From NCBI GenBank assembly GCA_030247885.1, contig JAPDRO010000007.1:627501-691500 (forward strand): a DNA stretch of 64,000 nucleotides, given 5' to 3'. Every line of letters begins with the position of its first letter. Position 1 is the stretch's first letter. This DNA is from Taxawa tesnikishii (nom. ined.) (lineage: Eukaryota > Ascomycota > Dothideomycetes > Dothideales). Of this stretch, positions 44,191-54,091 are shown in pieces. Made by a program: the position numbers and the translations under genes. Below the pieces are notes generated by a model. That model was not told the origin of the DNA. It was given only the letters and a program-made list of their open reading frames with translations, and did no database searches.

Positions 44191-45726
44191 ATGCCGCTCA
44201 CCGGCGAGGATTCTCGCCTCGTCCATGCCGCTCAGGACATCGTTTTGATCCTGTTGAGCTTCGTCTTCCTGCCATTGGACGCTTGCATCTTGTTCTGGAG
44301 CTATGTCGCCTGTGTCGTTCTCCCCTTCGAGCCTGTCCTTAACCGTGCTCGGTCGATCTCCAATCCATCGTTCAACCCTCGAACGATCCTGGTAACAGGT
44401 GTTGGCATGACGAAGGGCTTGACATTGGCTCGTCTGTTTCACGCCGCTGGACACACTGTCATTGGAGCAGACTTCGAGCCAGCTTTCCTCCCGCTTACCT
44501 CGGGTCACTTCTCACGGTCTTTGAAGACGTTTCATCGTCTGGCTAAACCGGATGGAAGCAGGGAGAAATCTGCACAGTACACACAGAGCTTGGTAGATAT
44601 TATCAGGAAAGAGAGGGTTGACCTGTGGGTGAGCTGTTCGGGCGTAGCTAGCGCAGTTGAGGATGGCCAGGCCAAGGAGGTTGTTGAGCTCATCACGGAT
44701 TCCAAGGCCATTCAGTACGATGTTCCCACCACTAAGAAACTCCACGAGAAGCATTCCTTCATGGAGTACACGAGCTCTCTTGGCCTGCCAACCCCAGACT
44801 CGCACACTGTCACCTCGCGAGCTGCGGTACTGCGCCTGTTGGAAGACGCGCAAGGAACGGGCCGAAAGTACATTATGAAGTTCATTGGCACGGATGACAC
44901 CGTACGCGGCGACATGACACTGCTCCCCTTTTCCACACATGCGCAAACCAAGGCACACGTGTCTCGACTTCAGATTTCGGAGGAGCGGCCATGGATTCTA
45001 CAGCAGTTCATTGACGGTCCCGAATATTGCACCCATGCTTTGGTCGTGCGTGGAGAGGTGAAAGTCTTCGTCGCATGCCCTTCAGCGGAGCTCCTTATGC
45101 ACTACGAATCGTTGCCTGTCGATTCTGCTCTGAGCCGCAATATGCTTCGATTCACACAAGAGTTTGCTGCTGCTGGCGGACCGAGCTTCACCGGCCATTT
45201 GTCCTTCGATTTTCTGGTTGATGCGGCAGAAGCCAAAGCTGCAGAGATGAACCCAAATAAGTCTGTCAAGTTGTACCCCATCGAGTGCAACCCACGTGCT
45301 CATACCGCAGTGGCCTTGTTCAACGATACTTATGGAATGGCGGACGCTTATCTATCGCTCCTTGAACCCCCTACCTCTAAAGTGAAGACGAATGGTGTCA
45401 ATGGCGCGACGCCTGAGCAGCCAATCTTTCCCCGCAAGCAAACGAAGTACTACTGGATTGGTCATGACCTCGTCACACGCGTTATACTCCCTTTCCTGTC
45501 TCTTTTTGTCCGCGACGGTTCAAGCTTCTCCGAGGTGTATGATGACTTCACTACTTTCGTAGAGCATTTCTTGTTCTGGAAAGACGGCACGTATGAGGTC
45601 TGGGACCCGCTCCCGGCATTTTGGCTCTATCATGTATACTGGCCGTCGCAATTCTTCTTCGCTCTGGTGTTCGGCAGGAAGTGGAGCAGGGTCAATGTCA
45701 GCACCACCAAGATGTTTGGTTGTTGA
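44191..45726 (+). CDS. mysC: ATP-grasp ligase with N-terminal membrane region (MysC-like)
   Basis: A single exon of 511 residues. Residues about 13-47 are strongly hydrophobic (VLILLSFVFLPLDACILFW) and probably span or dip into a membrane. A Rossmann-like start ILVTGVGMTKGLTLARLFH follows. The ATP-grasp fold has KYIMKFIGTDD, PWILQQFIDGPEYCTHALVV, and the Mg-binding end YPIECNPRAHTAV with Glu365 and Asn367. In mycosporine pathways MysC uses ATP to activate 4-deoxygadusol and couple an amino acid (glycine in cyanobacteria). A linker near residue 395-405 has TNGVNG, like the tail of the MysA-like protein. It sits downstream of mysB in the same direction. The amino acid partner in this fungus is unknown; fungal mycosporines often carry glutaminol or serinol. 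Confidence 0.88.
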   Translation: MPLTGEDSRLVHAAQDIVLILLSFVFLPLDACILFWSYVACVVLPFEPVLNRARSISNPSFNPRTILVTGVGMTKGLTLARLFHAAGHTVIGADFEPAFLPLTSGHFSRSLKTFHRLAKPDGSREKSAQYTQSLVDIIRKERVDLWVSCSGVASAVEDGQAKEVVELITDSKAIQYDVPTTKKLHEKHSFMEYTSSLGLPTPDSHTVTSRAAVLRLLEDAQGTGRKYIMKFIGTDDTVRGDMTLLPFSTHAQTKAHVSRLQISEERPWILQQFIDGPEYCTHALVVRGEVKVFVACPSAELLMHYESLPVDSALSRNMLRFTQEFAAAGGPSFTGHLSFDFLVDAAEAKAAEMNPNKSVKLYPIECNPRAHTAVALFNDTYGMADAYLSLLEPPTSKVKTNGVNGATPEQPIFPRKQTKYYWIGHDLVTRVILPFLSLFVRDGSSFSEVYDDFTTFVEHFLFWKDGTYEVWDPLPAFWLYHVYWPSQFFFALVFGRKWSRVNVSTTKMFGC

Positions 45727-48700
45727 TCGTGCAACGGTTCTGGACGATCTTTCACGGCTTCGGTCGTGACTGTCGAGCTAAGCTGTTCGACTCCATCCGA
45801 TCTGGGGCGAAGCATGAGCACCTCAAATGTTAATGGAGGATATGGAACACATAATACGCCGCATAACCCGTCTTCGTTTTTTCACTCTAGTGTTGTCAGT
45901 TCCGCGGCCATTTTGTGCATTCGAATTCTCCCCTTGACTTACATCTTCCCCTTCAATAACATCCTACCAGCCCTTCTCCAGTTTCCTCACTACTAAACCG
46001 TTATTCGCATCACACGACGAATTACAAAACTAGAACGGTTGTGCAGTGACGGTAACAAGCAATGGGTTTACTTATCGCGGTCAGGACCGCAACGAATAGC
46101 AAGCACATCAGAATATCCTCCGAAGACGGGGGAAGATAACCATCGACTTCTACACCAAACCACCTTGGCAAACTAAAAGGCCCATGTATACAAGAGTCGC
46201 CTTCAGTAAGCGGATTGCACAATCTAGATACGGGGAACAGGTATGGCTCTTGCTAATCTTGATGCGTCCAACCGAATCCAAATCACAAAGCTGCCTAATG
46301 CAGAAACTTGAACACGGTGTGTGAGACCACATACTACCACGATATGCGAACTGAGTAGAGGTCGTTCTACTGTGGGCGAGAATCTATCAGTGCAAGTGAA
46401 TAGACCATGATGACTAAGGATAACATCTCCGCTCCCAGAGTTGAGCACAAGACTCCCGGTTGCAGTAGGATCGATCACCTAGCGAGTCGATGGCCCTGCA
46501 GTATGGCATATCACAAGCCGTGGACGACTGCGGTCACCATCCAAGCATCCGTCCTGATGAACTGATCTGACGCATTCCCTCAAGAGCATTTACTGTCATG
46601 GAAAGTATAGATGTATCCAGCACGTGAGATGAACGCACACGTACGAGGGGTAGTGTCAGGCATAGTCAGCCGCGGAGATACAAGCTTGACAACAGCTTTG
46701 TACAAGAGAGTCGATCTTCGTCTCCGCCGGTACGGTGCGTTCACGCTTGAGACGTCTTGCTGCTGTCTGGGGATGGCAGGAGGGGCTCGTTTGCGGCGAC
46801 CGTCGAGATTGATGGAGAAGTTTGCGTAAGATGACCAACAGCCAAGCAAATGAGCACGCAGAGAGCAGGGAACCTGGTTTTGGTGACCGCCAGCACGTCG
46901 CTCGTGGCCTAGAGGCGCCTACATCTTCCACCGTAGGCCCGCGCTTGACTTCAGCATAGCAAAATCAACGTGTGTAATATTGCCTGTCAAAGTGACGCAG
47001 AGCTTCCTGCACTTCCTCCGGTATGACAGCATTGAACGTGCTCCATGGCTCGTCGGCGGTGAGCTCTGGCTTCCGAGAGCATCATCATCTGGTTGATTGG
47101 CGGCGGTCTCTTGGCCGTGATTGATGAATCGAATATCTTGTTGCGTGGCAAGGTTTCTGACTACCGGAGTAAGTGTCTGCCCTCCGAAGCATTATTCAAG
47201 GCGTGATGGGTGCTGCTGCACGGTATGTACAAAGCTTATTGAGGTGGTTGTAGAAGGCCGACATGGGGCAGAAGACGAAGGCAGGCTCTCAGAAGACGCT
47301 GACGAAGCGTAATACTTAGATGAGTGTTGAGGATCTGCATCGTGTGAGTTTCAGAAGAGCAGTAGCATGCGACTGTGCATACCCAATACTGTTAAAGGGG
47401 TACAGGGAGCCTTCGCGAGTTGTGTCCTTTCCGTCAGGCCTGCTGACGAGACACCCCGTCAGTATGCCTTCACGAAGCCGCACGCAGGGAGACGTACTAT
47501 GGTCGCCCCGAGCACGTAAAGCTTCAGATTTCAGGCTCCCTTCTGCCGTTTGGGAACTGATCAGGCGTTGTGGATTCCCAAAACGCCATGCTCCCATTTT
47601 GGCGATCGCAAAATTTGCACAGTGTCCACACACAGATGAATTGCCTCCATGGAAGCAAAGGCCTCGCTTGGCCGTCATCCATCCATTTATATACTGAGCC
47701 TGATGCCTGACGATAGTCGTTTGCTTGCAGTGCACTTCCGGGCCGCGCTCCAAGGGGGACAAAACGCTCTGTCCGAGACAGTAGCATAGTTGGACAGCAG
47801 TGTTCTTGAGAGGTAGATGCATGCACCAACAACACGCGGCAGTCCCGACGATGCAAGTCTGGCGATGGATTAGATGTGAATATAGCACTCATTATATTGT
47901 CTTGGACTTGTGGTCCTACTAGAAGAAGTTACTGTAATACAACAACAAGAGCTGATTATGATATGACCTGCTGGGAGGGCTCAAAAGGATGTAACGTTCG
48001 AAACAAGATGTTCTGGAACGAGACATTCAACGACAACATCAAGTCATAGGACCATTGCTAGGACCTGTAAGACGAACTGCAAAGGATCGTAGATTTACGA
48101 AGCGGATGCAAGCAACCTACTTGTATGTGGCAACTCATGCTAAAGACCTTCGCATGCAAGCGCAACCACAGATGGGAGCAAAGGCCTCTCCAGGTGTACG
48201 TTCGTTGGTCTAAGCGTTGTTTCGAATGCTGCAAAGAGCAACAGCTGAAACAGAATGCTTTCAGGCTGTCCTTCGGCGGTCATAAGGGGTCTATCCGGTA
48301 CAATGTGTGAACCGCTGCTCGGTGCTGGAGCAGTGCCACGCGTTGCGGTAAACTCAAGCCCGTCCGAGAACAGGTTCCTGTGGTTTACTGCAGGAACAAC
48401 TCAGAGGAGTCATGAAAGGGTGTCCCTATCAGGAACCGAAAGGTCCTGCATGAGCGCCACGTCAGTTTCCGACCCACATCATGCGGGCATTGGGACTAAA
48501 CTCCTGCATGTACCTTCAGCTGGTGATGTTCTGTGTGGTCAGTAAGATCGACGTGATGCAGCTACTTCCTCTGAAGGAACGTCATATCACTTTTTACCAG
48601 CAGCCGTACAGTTGTGGTCACGCCAATAGCGATTCTCGAAGACTGTGAAGCAAGCCGGTTGGACACCATCGTCATGTTGCCTGACAAGGGGAGGAGATTG

Positions 48701-49667
48701 CGCGGGTTCTAGCGTGCTTCTAGTGCATCTTTGCGCAACCTCGAGGACTTCAGAGTGTTCGAGGCTTTCAGAGGAGGCTGACCAGTATGTAACTGATCGC
48801 GTAGAGAGAGACGCGAGCCTTCGTTGCATCCTGCTCGAGCACGACCATGGAAGCCATCCCCTGAGGCAGAGGTAGATAGATCCATCTGCATCTTTGGGAA
48901 GTCTCGATGCGGCGAGGAGCAGTTTCATCCGAGTACCAAGAAACATGGGCACCAAACAGGGTAGGCCTGATTGAGAGCTGGAAGAAGAGAGCATGGATTT
49001 CAAGCGAGCTGCGCACGGCGCCGAACATCCTCCATGCGAGGTGACTTCGGTTCTCCACAGCCACGATACGCAAGTGCGACAGAGCGTCATGCACGCATGC
49101 CTTATCTCCCTGCGCACTCATGTCGTAGCTTGTTGCTCAGACGGACTACGCCGCAAATGCACAGAAACCCCGCTGCGCGATTCGGATTGCTGGATGCTGA
49201 CAGGGACTTATCGTTAGATTGTCAGCTAGAGATGACTGCCACGTACAGATGGCGTTTTTAGTGTCGCAGCCTTGCAGGCAGGAGATGAGATGGTGTTAGA
49301 GGATGGCAGAAGGTCAGGCACGACGACCTGATAGAGACCGTCTGTAGGAATCATGCAGCAGAACGATGGTGAACAGGACGGATAGATGCGCCGAGCAGAG
49401 CAGACGGAACGGTCAAGGTGGAAGTCGAAGGCTGTATATTCTCCTGTCCAATCGGATGCGAGGCCCGGGTTACCTAGAGAGGAAGTCATCGGAAGACCTT
49501 CCTTCAAACTCCGCATCTTTCTCCAACCCCTCTCCCAAGCTGCTACATGTATACGTGACACATGCCTCGGGGAAGCAGCATGCGAGGGCAACGCACAGCA
49601 CGCTTTTAATGCAGCTCCTCGACAGTAAGGTCCTGGATCTTTGCAGTTCACATCATGAGCAGGAATC
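45727..49667. other. 3.9-kb gene-poor region beside the mycosporine cluster
   Basis: Many short open frames on both strands, the longest about 190 codons (47316-47888, minus). None shows a domain, a consistent codon pattern or convincing splice sites. I find no transposase, reverse transcriptase or clear long repeat ends. It may be old degraded sequence or regulatory space. Confidence 0.5.
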
Positions 49668-50696
49668 ATGGCAGGATCGAGCAGCTCAGTCCCGTTCAAC
49701 CTCCAAGGCAAGACTGCCATAGTAACCGGAGCCGGGTCTGGTGAGTGCATTGCTGCCGCCTTTCCGACTGCATCCGTACTCTGACAGTGGCGCAGGTATA
49801 AACTTATGTTTTGCGGACCTTCTCTTATCCAAAGGCTGCAACGTAGTCTTCGCCGACCTATCGCTTCGCCCTGAAGCTCAGAAAGTGGTAGGCGAACATT
49901 CCGCAAAGTCTACCGGGAAGGCCAGAGCGATTTTCCAGCAGACAGATGTCACGGATTGGAAGCAACTTCGCGCTCTCTTCTCAGTTGCCAGTCGCGAGTT
50001 CGGGGACGTTGACATCGTGTGCCCTGGTGCCGGTGTATTCGAACCGCACTGGAGCAACTTCTGGCATCCCCCGGTTCAGCCAAATCCAAGGACTCACAAG
50101 ACAGCGGACACTATGCGACTTTGGATATCAATATCAACCACCCGATCAGGACAACACAGCTCGCCGTCGCCTACTTCCTCAACCACAAGGGCAAAGCCAG
50201 TCCCGCGAACCCGAAACGCATCGTGCACATCAGCAGCATCGCGGGCGAAACCGCCTCGTTCGCCACGCCCTTGTACCATGCTAGCAAGTGGGCCATAATG
50301 GGCTTTGTAAGGAGCCTCGAATGGTTGGAGCAGCTGGGAATTCGAGTTAACGTGGTCGCTCCGGGCGTCATCAAGACGCCGCTGTGGACCGATCACCCTG
50401 AGAAGCAGATGATGGTGGACGAGTCGAAAGATGAGTGGGCGACCCCGGAAGAAGTGGCGGAGGCAATGCTGAGGTTGGTCGTCGACGACGAGTGCCCGGG
50501 TGGAACGGTGCTTGAAGTGGGACACAAGCAGACGAGGAAGGTGCCGCTGTTCAACAATCCCGGGCCTAGTGGAACGGGGAATACCGTCAGTGGTATTGGG
50601 AAGGCATTTGAAGAGGTCTACGGATGGCTGGGACAAGAAGGATGGGGAAAGGATTCGTTGTGTGAGGAGGTTAGTGAAGTGAGACCAGTTTTGTGA
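49668..50696 (+). CDS. Short-chain dehydrogenase/reductase
   Basis: Exons 49668-49740 and 49796-50696 with a 55-nt intron, about 324 residues. The cofactor motif TGAGSGIN crosses the intron. DVTDW follows at the adenine-binding loop and CPGAGV replaces the usual NNAGV. The active site has ISSIAGE (Ser) and YHASK (Tyr, Lys). The C-terminal part has NVVAPGVIKTPLW. This is a classical SDR resembling 15-hydroxyprostaglandin-dehydrogenase-like fungal enzymes; substrate unknown. The frame slips by one base at a CCCCC run (50068-50072); one more C joins FWHPP to GSAKSKDSQ. It is the first gene past the mycosporine cluster, but 3.9 kb away, so membership is uncertain. Confidence 0.87.
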
Positions 50697-51064
50697 CTGG
50701 AATCATGTGAATGGTCGGCGTCAAAAGAATGTACTCGAAGCTTCGAGGACCGGATAAGGCGTATCATCGATTGAGAAGACGTGGCACGATTGCAGAAGAG
50801 AGCATCACTTCCCGCGTCCCATCCGAACAGCTTCAATTGTATCCGCACTTCTCTGAAGATTTGTTTCAAGATGGTGACTGCAACGATTCGACGCAGTAAA
50901 TAGAAGGAAAGGGTATCATTGAACACATCAGAAGCGGACCAGCCCAGCTGCACTCGCAGTCTTTCTGATCTTTCACCAGCCACTAGTTTTTGCCTTGCTT
51001 TGGCCTCGCAACTCAAGCATGCCTCGCTGGCACTACGATCAGACCCTTTGTCTCCCACAACGTC
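50697..51064. other. Convergent 3' intergenic region
   Basis: Between the stops of the SDR (+) and Mis14 (-). No gene seen. Confidence 0.5.
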
Positions 51065-51991
51065 TTACCCGTCCAAATACCCCACAACATCCCTTGCCCT
51101 TTCCGCTCTCGCAACGGTCGTCCCCATATCCTTCTTCAACCCTACCAACCCCTCCGTGCCCCTCTCCCACATCCCTCTCATGGTCTCGCTCCGTTCCAAT
51201 CCTCCTACCTGCATATCATCTGCTTCCCTCTTCATCGCCTCTATCTGCGCCTCTTCCGCGACTTTCAAACTCGCATCGAAGGCGTCAGAATCCCTGGCGA
51301 ACGACTGTTGATACTCTTGAGATGCCTGTGTGGGTGCTGAGCGTCGAAGTTGTGCAAGTTGGAGGGTTGTGCGTTCGACAGTCGCACTAAGGTCACGGAT
51401 ACGCTGGGCCAGGCGGGTGTCGTAGGGTTCTATCTCTGTTCCAAGAGCATGTCAGCCGGACGAAGGTTGCTTGATACGTGATACACGGCGGTGAAGAAGA
51501 ACAACAGGGAAGGGAAAACCATGATAGACGCACAACAGGATGTAGATACATAGATGCAAGCCATACCTTCACCGCTCTGTCCCTGCCCGCCCAATTGCGC
51601 CTCCATTTCTGTGGCTTCGAGTCCGTTGATCGATATGCTGTCCTTGACGCCTTTGAATGTGTTGTGAATATACTGCAATGCACAACGTTGTTAGCACCCG
51701 TGTTCCATACCCTTGAAGGCTTCCCTATCTCTTCGTGTACCTCCTCTTTACTGCTTTGCCATTCCTCTACATCAACTCCAGTAGACCTTCCCCCAACTGT
51801 AGCGATACATGCAGGACTCACCTCGTCAACCAATACCTCGACCCTTCTCCTCATCGCATCCTCACCCTCCGGTGCTGCGCTAGGGGGAAATGCAGATCGA
51901 TCTTCTGCCTGGCGGCGCGTGAGGCATTCGCAACCAGATACTTTAGATCGGCGGGCGATTGGAGCTCGATTTTCCGGTATGTTGTATCCAT
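51065..51991 (-). CDS. mis14: Kinetochore protein Mis14/NSL1 family
   Basis: Exons 51822-51991, 51567-51672 and 51065-51435 with introns of 149 and 131 nt, about 215 residues. The N-terminus (YRKIELQSPADLKYLVANAS) is the typical opening of fungal Mis14. YIHNTFKGVKDSISING comes after the first intron, and EIEPYDTRLAQRIRDLSATVE begins the coiled-coil part, which runs through ERARDVVGYLDG at the end. Mis14/Nsl1 is a subunit of the MIND/Mis12 complex that links centromeric chromatin to Ndc80. A one-base slip at a G run on the plus strand (51883-51887) lies between DLHFP and PSAAPEGED. One more base closes it. An essential gene is unlikely to be truly broken, which supports assembly error. Confidence 0.85.
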
Positions 51992-52601
51992 GATTTTTTG
52001 AGTCACAACATGGATCTGATCTGTCTTTCTCGACTCGTTTGCTCGGTGGCTGATGCGATGTGGTCTTTTGCACAAAGATATGAATTCCGCGCTGGGCTTT
52101 TGTTTACAAGACTGATGCGCGAGCGGGACCGTGCCTGGGCGCCTGCAGAACTAGTTGGCGGCTGAACCCCGCATTCTATGCAAGCCAAGCGCGAGCCCGA
52201 ATGCGGAGAGCGCTACTGTTATCAGCGATGATGATGATGATGATGATGATGACGACGATGATGTGAGCGGTAGCGGTAGCAAAGACAGGCAAACAGGTGT
52301 AGCATACGCATGAATGTACTTCACTAAGTGAAGTTGAATGTTTTCATTGTGGTCATCAAGTAGAAGTGGAGGGTTGCAACCATGGTAACCGTCAAGCCCG
52401 TGTCATGCCTCCAACTCCCTGGTACGAGTCGAGTATCCCCTCCGTTGCATTGTAGATGCAGATAAACAGCATGAGACGCTAAACAACCAGAACTCCTTAT
52501 ACACCGAAAACAGTTCTGTAGATACTCCTATCCCGTCCCGTATCCGGCAGTACACGCTAGAGTCATAGCACCTAGACGCCTGAACGAGCCCGCCCAGACC
52601 T
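51992..52601. other. Intergenic region
   Basis: Upstream of Mis14. Holds a GAT trinucleotide array at about 52227-52263. No gene supported. Confidence 0.5.
52227..52263. repeat. GAT trinucleotide microsatellite
   Basis: About nine GAT units, then GAC GAC GAT GAT. Confidence 0.9.
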
Positions 52602-53258
52602 CTATTGAGGCAGCAGCGCCGCAGCCTCCTCGTCCGTCAATATGATATCTTGCACAGGATCTGCCTTGTGTTCGAGATCCGACGAGTCGTAGTCTGATGC
52701 ATACGAAGGGAGGAACATGTCTATAATGAGAGAGGTTGTCGTCAGCCGTCTGCGATTCTTGTACACAATTCATAGACCTGGGGATGACGGAACCTTGGTT
52801 CCAGTCGAAGCCTTGGGATGCTTTGACGCAGGTAATCTGGGACGAAACGGATCAGCTTCTGTGCAGTCCATAATGTTCCTTGCCTGGATAAGGCATACCA
52901 GTCTAGGCATCTCCGGCGAGCCCACGTTGACGACTGTGTACTCCGATTTCGATAGAGAAGGGCCTGCACAGTTCGTTAGCCCTTCTCGCAAACTGCAGGG
53001 GTTCTTCGCCATGTGCAACAGCGACCCGCAAACATAGCCAGGCCTTGGCTTACCGAGCAACGACGGCCTCCGCTCCATGTACTTAGACGTAGTAACAGAA
53101 GTCGAAGGTGTTGAGGAGGAAGACGTGGCGGCCGAAGACGAAGCCTGCGGACTGTTGTTGCCGGCAGAGCTAGCATAAGAGCTCGACGAGGAGGAAGAGA
53201 AGCCGCTGTGGCTGTAGTTCGGCTGCTTGCGCTTTGGGATCGCTATCGACGACGACAT
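52602..53258 (-). CDS. Small conserved-looking fungal protein, unknown function
   Basis: Four exons: 53054-53258, 52899-52963, 52794-52836 and 52602-52720, giving 143 residues, with introns of 90, 62 and 73 nt. All joins keep frame and two introns carry good branch points (GCTAAC in the first). The N-terminus has a basic patch (PKRKQ), then a long Ser/Ala/Thr-rich disordered stretch. The second half is compact: ERRPSLLGPSLSKSEY, VGSPEMPRLITCVKASQGFD, WNQDMFLPSY and an acidic end, DIILTDEEAAALLPQ. The ordered half has the look of a conserved ascomycete family, but I cannot name it. It contains no membrane span or signal peptide. Likely nuclear or cytosolic. Confidence 0.7.
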
Positions 53259-54091
53259 CTCTTCAGCTTGATCTCTCTTAATCGGTAGCCAAGACGTAAA
53301 CAAGCGTTCAAGATGTGGAGCCTCTTTGCGAGTATAAGATAGTCTAGGCAAGACAGCAACGGCAGCAGCGAAGAGTGTGTGTTTGCAAGTTGTCACGCAG
53401 GACAGACGGAGTGTGAGTCGCAAGGTTGGAAGGGACAAGAGCAGCGGTACCTCGCACACATGACATGACTCCAAGCCAAGGCAGGGTTCACGCCGTTTCA
53501 GCCTATCAACCAATGAGCTTTCAACCCCGGAACACCGTAATGGTCTCTTGCTCCAAGAGAGCCGGATCTACTTGATATCAAACACGATAAGCAAACTGGC
53601 GCTGCAGCAACACCATGCAGACAGAACGGTTTTCCTCTCATTCAAGAGCGTATGTTGTACATGGATATCGTGAAACCCCATTGCGCGCTCCAACCCAAAA
53701 GCTTCCCCTTCCACACCATCACAACCAACGGCCCCGGACCCGCCGAGGCCTCAGAAAGCACGAGTAAAACACCAGCCCGTAACCGAATGTAAGAAGATAC
53801 CCCACCGACGAGCATACATCAGGCAAGGCGAAGTAGCTGGCAAAGGCAGCCGAATCCCACCACGGCCCATGTACCGTCTCTGAGCGACCTCCCTTCGCAC
53901 GTAAACCTTACATCCCTCCGAACCCCGGGTATCTCAAAGCCAGAACGATCCAAACAAAAGCAAAGCACAGCGCCGAGCGTTCATACCCTACACAAGCCCG
54001 TAACGATACCATTTCTTCTTTCCATTACCGTAACCGAGTTGGTTCCCATAAAGCCATGCGTACAAGTACAGGGAAGGACGGGTCTGCGGTA
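53259..54091. other. Intergenic region
   Basis: Between the unknown small gene and the RasGAP 3' end. No gene seen. Confidence 0.5.

Noticed and set aside
45727-49667. A transposon as the explanation for the gene-poor gap
   Set aside because: No transposase or polymerase motif, no terminal repeats and no target-site duplication could be seen.
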